Positions 25,824-39,834 of a stretch of 64,000 nucleotides of DNA are shown in pieces. A program made the translations under genes and the position numbers. The notes below the pieces were generated by a model. That model ran no database searches and was not told the origin of the DNA. It saw nothing but the letters and a program-made list of their open reading frames with translations. How positions within the stretch are numbered: position 1 is the first letter of the stretch; each line of letters starts with the position of its first letter. This stretch comes from Pseudomonas parafulva NBRC 16636 = DSM 17004 (GTDB taxonomy: Bacteria > Pseudomonadota > Gammaproteobacteria > Pseudomonadales > Pseudomonadaceae): assembly GCF_000730645.1 (NCBI RefSeq), contig NZ_BBIU01000005.1, positions 124,001-188,000 of the forward strand. Direction: 5' to 3'.

Positions 25824-27266
25824 ATGACCAACCTGCTGCTGTACCAGCGTATCGCCCAGCAACTGGCCGAAGACATCCGCCGTGGTGTGTACCAGCCGGG
25901 CGAGCGTGTGCCTTCGGTGCGCAAGATGAGCGCCCAGTTGAATGTCAGCCATGCCACGGTGCTGCAGGCCTACGCCAACCTCGAAGACCAGGGCTTGATC
26001 CGTGCGCGGCCGCAGTCTGGCTACTATGTGCACCAGACCCCGGCCCTGACTGCGCAGACCCCGGACATTGCCCGGGTGGAGCGCCCAGGGTTGGTCACCC
26101 GCGCCAGTATCATCCAGCAGGTGCTGGCCGAGGCGCGTCGTGATGGCGTGTTTCCGTTCGGTGCTGCCGTACCCCATGTCGATTATTTGCCGGTGCGGGC
26201 ATTGCACCAGCAGATTGCCAAGGTCACCCGCTTCCACAGCCCGCGTGCGTTCAGCTACATGTTCAGCCCAGGTTTCGAGCCGTTGCGCCGGCAAATTGCC
26301 ATTCGCATGCGCGATGCGGGTGTGCTGGTCGACCCGCGTGAGGTCATCGTCACGCACGGTTGCGTAGACGCCCTGCAAATGTCCCTGCGTGTGCTGACAC
26401 GGCCAGGTGACCTGATTGCCGCCGAATCGCCCACGTACTACGGTTTGCTGCAGTTGGCTGACCTGCTGGGCCTGAAAGTGATCGAAATACCCAGTGATCC
26501 GTCCACCGGCATCAGCCTGGAGGCCTTGCAACTGGCCGCCAACCAGTGGTCGATCAAGGCGCTGGTGCTCACTGCGCGGCTGAGTAACCCACTGGGTGGC
26601 ACCGTGCCGGAAGAGCGACAAAAGCAGTTGCTGCGCCTGGCGTCGGATTTCGATATCCAGATCATCGAAGACGATATCTATGGCGAGCTGATGTTCGATC
26701 AGGGCAAGGCCAAGGCGCTCAAAGCCTATGATCGGCTTGACCGGGTGATCTACTGCTCAAGCTTCTCCAAGACCTTGTCCCCCGGCGTGCGCGTTGGCTG
26801 GATGATTGCCGGGCGTTACCAGGACGAAATCCAGCGGCTGCAGACCTTTACCACGCACTCGGCCTGCAGCGTCACGCAGATGGCTGTGGCCGCCTACCTG
26901 GAGAACGGTGGCTATGACCGGCACCTGCGGTTCATTCGTCAGGAGTACCGCAAGAACCTCAGTGCCTATCAGCTGGCGGTGCAGCAGCATTTCCCCGAAG
27001 GCACCCAGATGACGCGGCCCACCGGTGGCTTCATTTTGTGGGTAAGCCTGCCTGGGCGGGTAAACACCCAAGACCTGCACGTACGTGCGCTGGAGCAGGG
27101 GATCAGCATTGCACCGGGGCTCATCTTCAGTAATACCGAGCAGTTCAACCACTGCATTCGGCTAAACTGCGGCATCCCATGGAACAAGGAAGCCGAGCGA
27201 GCAGTCATCACACTGGGCCTGCTGGCACAACAATTGTGCAGGGAGCCGGCAACCACACTTTTGTAA
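25824..27266 (+). CDS. MocR/PdxR-family (GntR + aminotransferase) transcriptional regulator
   Basis: A 480-residue fusion. The N-terminal GntR winged helix (about 5-75) has VPSVRKMSAQLNVSHATVLQAY; a fold-type I aminotransferase-like domain (about 110-470) has the PLP lysine in SSFSKTLSPGVRVGW (about 314). Such proteins use PLP or PLP adducts as effectors and usually control amino-acid, vitamin B6 or transporter genes. No obvious divergent target is next to it; the upstream genes are envelope lipoproteins on the same strand. A palindrome at 25777 may be its site. Confidence 0.9.
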   Translation: MTNLLLYQRIAQQLAEDIRRGVYQPGERVPSVRKMSAQLNVSHATVLQAYANLEDQGLIRARPQSGYYVHQTPALTAQTPDIARVERPGLVTRASIIQQVLAEARRDGVFPFGAAVPHVDYLPVRALHQQIAKVTRFHSPRAFSYMFSPGFEPLRRQIAIRMRDAGVLVDPREVIVTHGCVDALQMSLRVLTRPGDLIAAESPTYYGLLQLADLLGLKVIEIPSDPSTGISLEALQLAANQWSIKALVLTARLSNPLGGTVPEERQKQLLRLASDFDIQIIEDDIYGELMFDQGKAKALKAYDRLDRVIYCSSFSKTLSPGVRVGWMIAGRYQDEIQRLQTFTTHSACSVTQMAVAAYLENGGYDRHLRFIRQEYRKNLSAYQLAVQQHFPEGTQMTRPTGGFILWVSLPGRVNTQDLHVRALEQGISIAPGLIFSNTEQFNHCIRLNCGIPWNKEAERAVITLGLLAQQLCREPATTLL

Positions 27267-27309
27267 GGCTTGTCAGGCGGCTGCGGAACAGGGAGCATAC
27301 GCATTTACC

Positions 27310-27783
27310 ATGTCGGTCTGTCCATTTGCCATGATTGCATTGCGCCGTTTTTTCCTGGTTTTCTGCCTTGCACCGTTGTGCTGGCCTGCTGGTGTGGTGC
27401 TGGCTGCCCAGCCGGCTGCCCAGGCGCAGGCTGGCAAGGCCCAGGCGCCGTCCAAGGCGGTGAAAAAACAGGCTGTGCGCAAGCCCGCCAGTAAGAAGGC
27501 CAGGCAGGCCAAAACCGTGGCCAAGCCGCTGCCCAAGGCCAACCTCGACCTGAGCCTGCCTGCCGAGATGGTGGAGAACCTGACGCCCAACGTGGGCACC
27601 AACCCCTCGCCGATCAAGAAGCGCAAGCCTTTGCTACCGCCCATGTTCGCTGAAAAGCCCGAAGCCGACAGCCCGTTCCAGCTCAATGGCCGCTTGATCA
27701 GCAACGAGATGCAGTTGCAGCTGCGCAACGACAGCCGTCGGGATGTGGAAGGTGCGGCCATCGACTTCCAGTACCGCCAGTAA
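27310..27783 (+). CDS. Exported hypothetical protein, Lys/Ala-rich linker
   Basis: A 157-residue protein. A hydrophobic N-terminus (about 9-32, ending VVLAAQ) reads as a signal peptide or anchor, then comes a basic Ala/Lys/Gln-rich low-complexity stretch (about 33-75) and a short conserved-looking C-terminal part that ends in GAAIDFQYRQ. The start may instead be the Met at 27331. It follows the MocR gene by 43 bases. I do not recognise a family. Confidence 0.6.
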   Translation: MSVCPFAMIALRRFFLVFCLAPLCWPAGVVLAAQPAAQAQAGKAQAPSKAVKKQAVRKPASKKARQAKTVAKPLPKANLDLSLPAEMVENLTPNVGTNPSPIKKRKPLLPPMFAEKPEADSPFQLNGRLISNEMQLQLRNDSRRDVEGAAIDFQYRQ

Positions 27784-27830
27784 GCTCTGCTGACTGCCCG
27801 GTCACTGCAGATTTCATCAAGCCAGCAATT

Positions 27831-27846
27831 TCAAACGTGCGTTTGA
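27831..27846. promoter_or_regulatory. Second PsrA-like operator (CAAAC-N4-GTTTG)
   Basis: TCAAAC, GTGC, GTTTGA: 6-base arms exactly complementary, same consensus as the site at 21494. It lies 53 bases before the GTG start of the YkgJ-type gene. Confidence 0.55.
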
Positions 27847-27898
27847 GCCGCTAGTATCCAGGGGTGATCGCCCCGTTGTGTGCCATGGAGTTCTGATT

Positions 27899-28165
27899 GT
27901 GTTGCAAGCCATGACCTGTCGTGAGGGCTGCGGTGCCTGCTGCATCGCGCCCTCCATCACCTCCGCCATGCCGCGCATGCCTGACGGCAAGCCCGCTGGC
28001 CAGCGTTGCCTGCACCTGACGGCTGCAAACCTCTGCGACTTGTTCGGCAAGCCCGAGCGGCCAGCGGTGTGCGGCGGTTTCAAGGCTGACCCTGAGGTGT
28101 GTGGCCGGGACAGTGAAGAGGCCATCAGAATTCTCGGCTGGTGGGAGCGCATGACGGCGGCGTGA
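27899..28165 (+). CDS. YkgJ-family cysteine-cluster protein
   Basis: A small protein of about 88 residues with a CREGCGACC start motif, CLHLT, and later Cys in LCDLF, VCGGF and VCGRD. The spaced cysteines are those of the YkgJ/UPF0153 zinc- or iron-chelating family. GTG at 27899 was chosen because GGAG lies 9 bases before it; an ATG at 27911 is the alternative. It sits downstream of a PsrA-like operator and 30 bases before the START-domain gene, so a shared transcript is possible. Function not known. Confidence 0.78.
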   Translation: MLQAMTCREGCGACCIAPSITSAMPRMPDGKPAGQRCLHLTAANLCDLFGKPERPAVCGGFKADPEVCGRDSEEAIRILGWWERMTAA

Positions 28166-28195
28166 CAGGCTGGATCCTCGACAACAAGGATAAAC

Positions 28196-28804
28196 ATGAT
28201 GAGATCGTTGAAGCGTATTGCATTGCTGTGTGGTGTCAGTGCCCTGCTGTCGCCTGTTGCCTGGGCCGAGAATTGGCAGGTGGCCAAGGATGAGGACGGG
28301 ATCAAGGTGTCCCTGAGTGAAGTGCCTGGCTCCAAGTACAAGGCCTACCGGGGTGTCACCGTCATCAAGGCGCCCCTGGCCAAGGTGCAGGCGCTGCAGG
28401 AAGACGTGGCGGGGGCTTGCGCATGGATTCATGAATGCAAGGCGCAAAAGGTGCTCAAGCACGAGGGTGACAAGACCTGGACCTACACCCAGTTCAATAC
28501 GCCCTGGCCGGTGACGCCGCGGGACTCGGTGCTGCAGGTGACCACGGTCAAGCAGGCCGATGGCAGCCTGTTGCGCAACCTCAAGGAGGAGCCGACCTAT
28601 GTGCCCGAAGAAAAAGGCTTCGTGCGGGTGGCCCAGGTCGAGGGCTTCTGGAAGCTGGTGCCTCAGGGCAACAGTACCGAGGTGACGTACCAGGTGCACA
28701 CCGAGCCAGGGGGCAGCGTGCCGTCATGGTTGGCCAACAAGTTCGTGGTGGATGCGCCGTTTAATACCCTGAAGGCGTTGCGCGAACGCGCCGAGAAAAA
28801 CTGA
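28196..28804 (+). CDS. Exported START-domain protein
   Basis: A 202-residue protein with a signal peptide (ending SPVAWA) and one START-type lipid-binding domain (about 25-200), with ENWQVAKDEDGIKVSLSE at the start and EVTYQVHTEPGGSVPSWLANKF near the end. In the periplasm it may bind a lipid or other hydrophobic ligand. It lies near a PsrA-like site, which hints at fatty-acid or lipid physiology, but that is inference. Confidence 0.82.
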   Translation: MMRSLKRIALLCGVSALLSPVAWAENWQVAKDEDGIKVSLSEVPGSKYKAYRGVTVIKAPLAKVQALQEDVAGACAWIHECKAQKVLKHEGDKTWTYTQFNTPWPVTPRDSVLQVTTVKQADGSLLRNLKEEPTYVPEEKGFVRVAQVEGFWKLVPQGNSTEVTYQVHTEPGGSVPSWLANKFVVDAPFNTLKALRERAEKN

Positions 28805-28861
28805 CTGCCAAATCCGGCCGGGTGCGATGTGTTTCGGGCATCAGGTTGGGGCGGTGTAATA

Positions 28862-28889
28862 AAAAGGGCTGCCCATGGGCAGCCCTTTT
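28862..28889. terminator. Bidirectional terminator between START gene and gltA
   Basis: A perfect palindrome, AAAAGGGCTGCCC followed by its complement, serves both convergent genes with a T run on each strand. Confidence 0.92.
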
Positions 28890-28907
28890 GGTTTCAGCCC
28901 GTAGGGC

Positions 28908-30197
28908 TTACTTGCGGTCCTGCAGTGCAACGATGTCGCGTTTCGGTTCGCCGGTGTACAGCTGGCGTGGGCGGCCGATCTTGTACGGGCTGGAGAGCAT
29001 CTCTTTCCAGTGCGAGATCCAGCCTACGGTGCGCGCCAGGGCGAAGATCACGGTGAACATGCTGGTCGGAATGCCGATCGCCTTCAGGATGATGCCCGAA
29101 TAGAAGTCGACGTTCGGGTACAGCGAGCGCTCGATGAAGTATGGATCGGTGAGTGCGATCTCTTCCAGGCGCATGGCCAGTTCCAGCTGCGGGTCATTCT
29201 TGATGCCCAGCTCGCGCAGCACTTCGTCGCAGGTCTGCTTCATCACGGTGGCGCGCGGGTCGCGGTTCTTGTAAACGCGGTGACCGAAGCCCATCAGCTT
29301 GAACGGGTCGTTCTTGTCCTTGGCCTTGGCAATGAAAGTGTCGATGTTCGAGACATCGCCAATTTCATCGAGCATGGTCAGTACGGCTTCGTTGGCGCCG
29401 CCGTGGGCAGGGCCCCACAGCGCGGCGATGCCGGCCGCGATACAGGCGAACGGGTTGGCACCCGAAGAGCCCGCCAGGCGCACGGTGGAGGTGGAGGCGT
29501 TCTGTTCGTGGTCGGCGTGGAGGATGAAGATCCGGTCCATCGCTTTGGCCAGCACCGGGCTGATCGGTTTGATCTCGCACGGGGTGTTGAACATCATGTG
29601 CAGGAAGTTTTCCGCGTACGACAGGTCGTTGCGCGGGTACATCATCGGCTGGCCCATGGAGTACTTGTAAACCATCGCGGCCAGGGTCGGCATCTTGGCG
29701 ACCAGGCGCACCGCAGAGATTTCGCGGTGTTGCGGGTTATTGATGTCCAGGGAGTCGTGGTAGAAGGCCGACAGGGCACCGACCACGCCGCACATCACCG
29801 CCATCGGGTGAGCGTCGCGGCGGAAGCCGTTGAAGAAGGTTTTCAGCTGTTCGTGAACCATGGTGTGGTTCTTGACGTTGCTGACGAACTTGGCCTTCTG
29901 CTCGGCGTTTGGCAGTTCGCCATTGAGCAGCAGGTAGCAGGTTTCGAGGTAGTCGGACTGTTCGGCGAGTTGCTCGATGGGGTAGCCGCGGTGCAGCAGT
30001 ACGCCCTTGTCGCCATCAATGTAGGTGATCTTCGACTCGCACGATGCGGTCGCCATGAAACCAGGGTCGAAGGTGAAGTGACCTGTGGCCCCCAACCCGC
30101 GGACGTCGATTACATCAGGACCAACGGTGCCGGTTAAAATGGGCAGCTCGACGGGGGCTGCGCCCTCGATGACCAACTGCGCTTTTTTGTCAGCCAT
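28908..30197 (-). CDS. gltA: Citrate synthase (type II)
   Basis: A 429-residue hexameric-type citrate synthase condensing oxaloacetate and acetyl-CoA. The catalytic residues are visible: His in [12 protein letters not shown] (about 268), His in GFGHRVYKN (about 308) and an Asp in the C-terminal third (NVDFYSG). AGGAGG precedes the ATG. It is divergent from sdhCDAB and has its own consensus promoter. Confidence 0.97.
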   Translation of the reverse strand: MADKKAQLVIEGAAPVELPILTGTVGPDVIDVRGLGATGHFTFDPGFMATASCESKITYIDGDKGVLLHRGYPIEQLAEQSDYLETCYLLLNGELPNAEQKAKFVSNVKNHTMVHEQLKTFFNGFRRDAHPMAVMCGVVGALSAFYHDSLDINNPQHREISAVRLVAKMPTLAAMVYKYSMGQPMMYPRNDLSYAENFLHMMFNTPCEIKPISPVLAKAMDRIFILHADHEQNASTSTVRLAGSSGANPFACIAAGIAALWGPAHGGANEAVLTMLDEIGDVSNIDTFIAKAKDKNDPFKLMGFGHRVYKNRDPRATVMKQTCDEVLRELGIKNDPQLELAMRLEEIALTDPYFIERSLYPNVDFYSGIILKAIGIPTSMFTVIFALARTVGWISHWKEMLSSPYKIGRPRQLYTGEPKRDIVALQDRK

Positions 30198-30255
30198 GTG
30201 GCCTCCTATTAATGCTTGAAATCATCAGACAGACCCCCCACGCAGGGCCCGCACC

Positions 30256-30283
30256 ACTATAGAGGGATAAATTCAGATGTCAA
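30256..30283 (-). promoter_or_regulatory. Sigma-70 promoter of gltA
   Basis: Minus strand perfect TTGACA (30278-30283), 16-base spacer, TATAGT (30256-30261), about 60 bases before the gltA start. Confidence 0.82.
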
Positions 30284-30397
30284 TTTGCCTAAAGGCTTGT
30301 TGAATCAAGGGCTGGAGCCTGATTTTTCGGGAATTTTCGGCCCATTTACGCCTTTTGCGCGGCAAAGGCAATGCGCTATTCGGGCTACCCCGTCACG

Positions 30398-30426
30398 TTG
30401 TCATGAGCAGCCTAACTGTCTATACT
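30398..30426 (+). promoter_or_regulatory. Sigma-70 promoter of sdhCDAB
   Basis: TTGTCA (30398-30403), 17-base spacer, TATACT (30421-30426), 124 bases before the sdhC start. Confidence 0.8.
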
Positions 30427-30549
30427 CGGCACCCGACCGCCAGGGGCTTGCAAGCCCGAACTGCTGGGGGTCGCCGTTCCCTGGGTGGTGGGTACCTGAC
30501 CAGTACACTTACCAACAACTTTGCCCTGATTCGCTAGGGGCTCTTCAGT

Positions 30550-30936
30550 GTGAAAAAAGCCGTGAAAAGCCAACGACCTGTAAACCTAGACCTAAGGACC
30601 ATCAAGCTCCCCGTCACTGCGTACACGTCCATTCTGCACCGTATCTCCGGCGTCATCCTGTTCCTCGGCCTTGCCATCATGCTGTATGCACTGGGCAAGT
30701 CGCTGGGTTCCGAGGAAGGCTTCGGCGAGGTGAAGGCGTGTCTGACCAGCCCGCTGGCCAAGTTCGTGACCTGGGCCCTGTTGTCCGCCCTGCTGTATCA
30801 CCTGGTGGCCGGTGTGCGCCACCTGATCATGGACATGGGCATCGGTGAGACGCTGGAAGGCGGCAAACTGGGCTCGAAAATCGTGATTGTCATCTCCGTG
30901 GTGGTGATCGTACTGGTGGGAGTTTGGGTATGGTAA
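30550..30936 (+). CDS. sdhC: Succinate dehydrogenase cytochrome b556 subunit
   Basis: A 128-residue membrane subunit with GTG start. SQRPVNLDLRTIKLP, then HRISG (quinone site) and three membrane helices (about 30-50, 70-90, 105-127). The haem-ligand His is expected in YHLVAGVRHL. It anchors the SdhAB flavoprotein/iron-sulfur pair and passes electrons to ubiquinone. First gene of the long sdh-suc cluster; its stop overlaps the sdhD start (ATGGTAA). Confidence 0.94.
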   Translation: MKKAVKSQRPVNLDLRTIKLPVTAYTSILHRISGVILFLGLAIMLYALGKSLGSEEGFGEVKACLTSPLAKFVTWALLSALLYHLVAGVRHLIMDMGIGETLEGGKLGSKIVIVISVVVIVLVGVWVW

Positions 30937-31298
30937 CCAACGTCACGAACCTGTCGCGTTCGGGCCTCTACGACTGGATGGCGCAGCGCGTTTCTGCGGT
31001 CGTTCTCGCGGCTTACTTCATCTTCCTGATCGGCTACGTGGTCGCTCACCCCGGTATCGACTACGCCCAGTGGCATGGTCTGTTCTCCAACAACGCGATG
31101 CGGATCTTCAGCCTGCTGGCCCTCGTTGCCCTCGGCGCTCACGCCTGGGTCGGCATGTGGACCATTGCCACCGACTACCTGACGCCTATGTCGTTCGGCA
31201 AGTCGGCAACTGCGATTCGTTTCCTGTTCCAGGCGGTATGCGGCGTTGCGATGTTCGCTTACTTCGTCTGGGGTGTGCAGATTCTCTGGGGTATCTGA
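30930..31298 (+). CDS. sdhD: Succinate dehydrogenase hydrophobic anchor subunit
   Basis: A 122-residue membrane anchor with three helices. Conserved GLYDWMAQRVSAVVL lies near the start, and LGAHAWVGMWTIATDY carries the haem/quinone-side residues. ATG at 30930 overlaps the sdhC stop by 7 bases, which is the usual coupled arrangement; an in-frame codon at 30924 would add two residues. Confidence 0.94.
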   Translation: MVTNVTNLSRSGLYDWMAQRVSAVVLAAYFIFLIGYVVAHPGIDYAQWHGLFSNNAMRIFSLLALVALGAHAWVGMWTIATDYLTPMSFGKSATAIRFLFQAVCGVAMFAYFVWGVQILWGI

Positions 31299-31301
31299 TC
31301 C

Positions 31302-33074
31302 ATGGCTAGCATTCCAACCATTTCCTTCGACGCCATCATCATCGGTGGCGGCGGCGCCGGCATGCGCGCAGCGCTTCAGCTGGCACAAGGCGGTCACAAG
31401 ACTGCCGTGGTCACCAAGGTGTTCCCGACCCGTTCGCACACCGTATCCGCCCAGGGCGGCATCACCTGCGCCATCGCTTCGGCCGACCCGAACGACGACT
31501 GGCGCTGGCACATGTACGATACCGTCAAGGGTTCCGACTACATCGGTGACCAGGACGCTATCGAATACATGTGTCAGGAAGGCCCGGCTGCGGTCTTCGA
31601 GCTGGACCACATGGGCCTGCCGTTCTCGCGCACCGAAACCGGCCGTATCTACCAGCGTCCGTTCGGTGGCCAGTCCAAGGACTTCGGTAAAGGTGGCCAG
31701 GCGGCCCGTACCTGCGCCGCTTCCGACCGTACCGGTCACGCGCTGCTGCACACCCTGTACCAGGGCAACCTGAAAGCCGGCACCACCTTCCTCAACGAGT
31801 ACTACGCCGTTGACCTGGTAAAAAACCAGGAAGGCGCCTTCGTTGGTGTGATCGCGATCTGCATCGAAACCGGCGAAACCCTGTACATCAAGTCCAAGGC
31901 CACCGTACTGGCCACGGGCGGTGCAGGCCGTATCTACGCCTCCACCACCAACGCCCTGATCAATACCGGCGACGGTATCGGCATGGCCCTGCGTGCCGGT
32001 GTACCGGTGCAGGACATCGAGATGTGGCAGTTCCACCCAACCGGCATCGCCGGCGCCGGTGTACTGGTCACCGAGGGTTGCCGCGGTGAAGGTGGCTACC
32101 TGATCAACGCCCACGGCGAACGCTTCATGGAGCGTTACGCGCCGAACGCCAAAGACCTGGCCGGCCGTGACGTGGTTGCCCGTTCCATGGTCAAAGAGAT
32201 CATCGCCGGCAACGGCGTGGGCCCGAACAAGGACCACGTGCTGCTGAAGCTGGACCACCTGGGCGAGGAAGTGTTGCACAGCCGCCTGCCAGGCATCTGC
32301 GAGCTGTCCAAGACCTTCGCCCACGTCGACCCTGTGGTCGCGCCGGTTCCGGTCGTTCCAACCTGCCACTACATGATGGGCGGCGTTGCCACCAACATTC
32401 ATGGCCAGGCCATCACCATGGACGACGAAGGCAAGGATCACATCATTCCTGGCCTGTTCGCCGTAGGTGAAGTGGCGTGCGTATCGGTTCACGGTGCCAA
32501 CCGCCTGGGCGGCAACTCGCTGCTCGACCTGGTGGTGTTCGGCCGTGCGGCCGGCCTGCACCTGGAGAAGGCGCTGAGCGACGGTATCGAGCACCTAGAC
32601 GCCAGCGACACCGACATCGATGTTGCCCTGAGCCGCCTGAACAAGCTCAACGAGCGCTCCACTGGCGAAGACGTTGCCAGCCTCAAGCGCGAGCTGCAGA
32701 GCTGCATGCAGAACTACTTCGGTGTGTTCCGTACTGGCGAATACATGCTCAAGGGTATCGAGCAGCTGGCCGGCCTGCGCGAGCGGATCGCCAACGTCAA
32801 GATCAACGACAAGTCCCAGGCCTTCAACACCGCGCGTATCGAAGCGCTGGAGCTGCAGAACCTGCTGGAAGTTGCCGAAGCTACCGCCATCGCGGCCGAA
32901 GCCCGTAAAGAGTCCCGCGGCGCTCACGCCCGTGAAGACTTCGAAGACCGTGACGACGAAAACTGGCTGTGCCACACCCTGTACTACCCGGGTGTGAAGC
33001 GCGTTGCCAAGCGTGGCGTCAACTTTGCGCCGAAGACCGTACCGGCCTTCGAACCAAAAATCCGGACTTACTAA
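31302..33074 (+). CDS. sdhA: Succinate dehydrogenase flavoprotein subunit
   Basis: A 590-residue FAD subunit oxidising succinate to fumarate. FAD motif [13 protein letters not shown] (about 12), covalent-FAD His in [11 protein letters not shown] (about 46), and active-site segment [22 protein letters not shown] (about 400; longer than quoted here in the family). It lies 3 bases after sdhD and 11 before sdhB, so it is in the same transcript. Confidence 0.97.
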   Translation: MASIPTISFDAIIIGGGGAGMRAALQLAQGGHKTAVVTKVFPTRSHTVSAQGGITCAIASADPNDDWRWHMYDTVKGSDYIGDQDAIEYMCQEGPAAVFELDHMGLPFSRTETGRIYQRPFGGQSKDFGKGGQAARTCAASDRTGHALLHTLYQGNLKAGTTFLNEYYAVDLVKNQEGAFVGVIAICIETGETLYIKSKATVLATGGAGRIYASTTNALINTGDGIGMALRAGVPVQDIEMWQFHPTGIAGAGVLVTEGCRGEGGYLINAHGERFMERYAPNAKDLAGRDVVARSMVKEIIAGNGVGPNKDHVLLKLDHLGEEVLHSRLPGICELSKTFAHVDPVVAPVPVVPTCHYMMGGVATNIHGQAITMDDEGKDHIIPGLFAVGEVACVSVHGANRLGGNSLLDLVVFGRAAGLHLEKALSDGIEHLDASDTDIDVALSRLNKLNERSTGEDVASLKRELQSCMQNYFGVFRTGEYMLKGIEQLAGLRERIANVKINDKSQAFNTARIEALELQNLLEVAEATAIAAEARKESRGAHAREDFEDRDDENWLCHTLYYPGVKRVAKRGVNFAPKTVPAFEPKIRTY

Positions 33075-33085
33075 GGGTGGCTGCT

Positions 33086-33790
33086 ATGTTGAAAGTCGAA
33101 GTTTATCGTTACAACCCCGACACCGACACGGCCCCCAAGATGGAGTCGTTCGACGTCGACACCGGCGGCAAGGACCTCATGGTTCTGGACGTGCTGGCGC
33201 TGATCAAGGAAAAGGACGAGGGCTTCTCGTACCGTCGCTCCTGCCGTGAAGGCGTGTGCGGTTCCGACGGCATGAACATGAACGGCAAAAACGGCCTGGC
33301 CTGCATCACCCCGCTGTCGGGCGTGGTCAAGGGCAACAAGCTGGTGCTGCGCCCGCTGCCGGGCCTGCCGGTCATTCGTGACCTGGTCGTCGACATGAGC
33401 ATCTTCTACAAGCAGTACGAGAAGGTGAAGCCGTTCCTGCAGAACGACACGCCGGCCCCGGCCATCGAGCGCCTGCAGTCGCCAGAACAGCGCGAGAAGC
33501 TCGACGGCCTGTACGAGTGCATCCTGTGCGCCTGCTGCTCCACGTCCTGCCCGTCGTTCTGGTGGAACCCGGACAAGTTCCTGGGCCCAGCTGCGCTGTT
33601 GCAGGCTTACCGCTTCCTGGCCGACAGCCGTGATACCAAGACCCAGGAGCGCCTGGCGTCCCTGGATGACCCGTTCAGCGTATTCCGCTGCCGCGGGATC
33701 ATGAACTGCGTAAACGTTTGCCCGAAGGGTCTGAACCCTACCAAGGCAATCGGTCACGTACGTAACATGCTGCTGCAAAGCGGCACCTGA
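33086..33790 (+). CDS. sdhB: Succinate dehydrogenase iron-sulfur subunit
   Basis: A 234-residue protein with three clusters: 2Fe-2S ligands in SCREGVCGSDGMN and CITP (about 53-75), 4Fe-4S ligands in CILCACCSTSCPS (about 147-159), and 3Fe-4S/4Fe-4S ligands in CRGIMNCVNVCPKG (about 204-217). ATG at 33086 fits the family length; the frame can be extended left over sdhA but that would be wrong. Confidence 0.96.
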   Translation: MLKVEVYRYNPDTDTAPKMESFDVDTGGKDLMVLDVLALIKEKDEGFSYRRSCREGVCGSDGMNMNGKNGLACITPLSGVVKGNKLVLRPLPGLPVIRDLVVDMSIFYKQYEKVKPFLQNDTPAPAIERLQSPEQREKLDGLYECILCACCSTSCPSFWWNPDKFLGPAALLQAYRFLADSRDTKTQERLASLDDPFSVFRCRGIMNCVNVCPKGLNPTKAIGHVRNMLLQSGT

Positions 33791-33819
33791 TATACCCGTT
33801 GTACCTGCAGTATGCCGAG

Positions 33820-33840
33820 GTGCGGGCGCTGAGCCCGCAC
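33820..33840 (+). other. Stem-loop 1 in sdhB-sucA gap
   Basis: GTGCGGGC (33820-33827), loop GCTGA, GCCCGCAC (33833-33840). There is no U run; more likely an mRNA processing or stability hairpin than a terminator. Confidence 0.55.
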
Positions 33841-33910
33841 TGAGGTAAAACCCGAACCGGGGCTCACAAAGCCCTTGTTCATTACCTATGAAGATGAGAC
33901 CAGCAGGGGC

Positions 33911-33932
33911 TTTCCGGGCTGGTACCCGGAAA
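33911..33932 (+). other. Stem-loop 2 in sdhB-sucA gap
   Basis: TTTCCGGG (33911-33918), loop of 6, CCCGGAAA (33925-33932). With stem-loop 1 it fills the 243-base gap before sucA. A weak ribosome site (GAGGGTGACC) precedes sucA. Confidence 0.5.
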
Positions 33933-34033
33933 ATCAGCAGGATCCAGGTGGCGTGGTTCAGTCGCTGTTTTCGGACTTTTCCAGGTTTGCTGTGGCTCTC
34001 GCCGATCAGTCCCCTAACCGAGGGTGACCAAGC

Positions 34034-36865
<2,832 letters not shown>

Positions 36866-36907
36866 CGCCTTCGCGCACTTGAAACCGAATTTAAGGAAAC
36901 ACTGATA

Positions 36908-38128
36908 ATGGCTATCGAGATCAAAGCCCCAACCTTCCCGGAATCGGTTGCCGACGGCACCGTTGCCACTTGGCACAAGCAGCCGGGCGAGGCCGTCAAG
37001 CGTGACGAACTGATCGTCGACATCGAGACCGACAAGGTCGTGCTCGAAGTGCTGGCCACCGCCGACGGCGTGCTGGGTGCCATCGTCAAGGGCGAGGGCG
37101 ATACCGTTCTGTCCGACGAAGTGCTGGGTTCGATCGTTGAAGGCGGCGCCGCTGCCGCAGCGCCTGCTGCTGCCCCGGCCGCCGCCGCACCGGCCGCCGT
37201 TGCTGCCGATGCCGGTGAGGACGACCCGGTTGCTGCCCCGGCTGCGCGCAAGCTGGCCGAAGAAAACGGCATCGACCTGGCCACTGTGGCCGGTACCGGC
37301 AAAGGCGGCCGCGTGACCAAGGAAGACGTCGTTGCTGCCGTCGCCAACAAGAAGTCTGCGCCGGCCGCAGCCCCGGCTGCCAAGCCTGCTGCCGCCCCGG
37401 CACCGGTGGTGACCGCTGCTGGCGACCGCACCGAGAAGCGCGTGCCGATGACCCGCCTGCGCGCCAAGATTGCCGAGCGTCTGGTCGAAGCCCAGTCCAA
37501 CATGGCGATGCTGACCACCTTCAACGAAGTCGACATGACCGAAGTCATGGCCCTGCGTTCGAAGTACAAGGACCTGTTCGAGAAGACCCACAACGGCGTG
37601 CGCCTGGGCTTCATGTCGTTCTTCGTCAAGGCGGCCACCGAAGCGCTGAAACGCTTCCCGGCCGTGAACGCCTCGATCGACGGCAACGATATCGTCTACC
37701 ACGGTTACGCCGACGTCGGTGTGGCGGTTTCCAGCGACCGTGGCCTGGTAGTTCCGGTACTGCGCAACGCCGAGTCGATGAGCCTGGCAGAGATTGAAAA
37801 CGGCATCGCCACCTTCGGCAAGAAGGCCCGTGACGGCAAGCTGTCCATCGAAGAGATGACCGGCGGCACCTTCACCATCACCAACGGTGGTACCTTCGGC
37901 TCGATGATGTCGACCCCGATCGTCAACCCGCCGCAGGCTGCGATCCTGGGCATGCACAACATCATCCAGCGCCCGATGGCCGTCAATGGCCAAGTGGTGA
38001 TCCGCCCGATGATGTACCTGGCGCTGTCCTACGACCACCGCCTGATCGATGGCAAGGAAGCCGTAACCTTCCTGGTGACCATCAAGAACCTGCTGGAAGA
38101 TCCGTCCCGCCTGCTGCTGGACATCTAA
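36908..38128 (+). CDS. sucB: Dihydrolipoyl succinyltransferase E2
   Basis: A 406-residue E2: one lipoyl domain (residues 1-77; Lys43 in [11 protein letters not shown]), an Ala/Pro linker (about 82-105), a peripheral-subunit-binding domain (about 113-150), a second Ala/Pro linker, and a catalytic core with the acyltransferase His/Asp in [14 protein letters not shown] (about 377). The Ala/Pro linker is low complexity and high GC but normal for E2. Forms the core of the 2-oxoglutarate dehydrogenase complex. Confidence 0.97.
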   Translation: MAIEIKAPTFPESVADGTVATWHKQPGEAVKRDELIVDIETDKVVLEVLATADGVLGAIVKGEGDTVLSDEVLGSIVEGGAAAAAPAAAPAAAAPAAVAADAGEDDPVAAPAARKLAEENGIDLATVAGTGKGGRVTKEDVVAAVANKKSAPAAAPAAKPAAAPAPVVTAAGDRTEKRVPMTRLRAKIAERLVEAQSNMAMLTTFNEVDMTEVMALRSKYKDLFEKTHNGVRLGFMSFFVKAATEALKRFPAVNASIDGNDIVYHGYADVGVAVSSDRGLVVPVLRNAESMSLAEIENGIATFGKKARDGKLSIEEMTGGTFTITNGGTFGSMMSTPIVNPPQAAILGMHNIIQRPMAVNGQVVIRPMMYLALSYDHRLIDGKEAVTFLVTIKNLLEDPSRLLLDI

Positions 38129-39661
<1,533 letters not shown>

Positions 39662-39691
39662 ATCATAAGAAACCACGGCGGGCTGCCCGTC

Positions 39692-39715
39692 GTGAGTCTT
39701 GCGTGCATGACTCAC
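39692..39715 (+). other. Stem-loop in lpdG-sucC gap
   Basis: GTGAGTC (39692-39698), 10-base loop, GACTCAC (39709-39715), in a 173-base gap that also has GC-rich partial hairpins near 39673 and 39790. There is no U run; read-through to sucC is expected. Confidence 0.45.
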
Positions 39716-39834
39716 CGCGGAAAGTCCGCCGGACCGGATCACATGGGATAACCCGGGGTCAACGGTCACAGGTGGTGCGGCGCCAGTGATGGCGCAGCGC
39801 CGAAGCGCAGTACCTAACGAAGACGGTAAAAAGC

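Larger units (their letters stand above)
30198..30549. other. Divergent gltA-sdhC intergenic region (352 bp)
   Basis: It holds the gltA promoter on the minus strand (30256-30283) and an sdhC promoter on the plus strand (30398-30426), leaving a 124-base sdh leader. No gene is seen. Confidence 0.75.

Noticed and set aside
30798-32594. A 598-codon minus-strand frame antisense to sdhD and sdhA
   Set aside because: Shadow of certain genes.
37150-37420. Ala/Pro-rich repetitive DNA in sucB
   Set aside because: These are the normal flexible linkers of E2 proteins, not a DNA repeat of interest.
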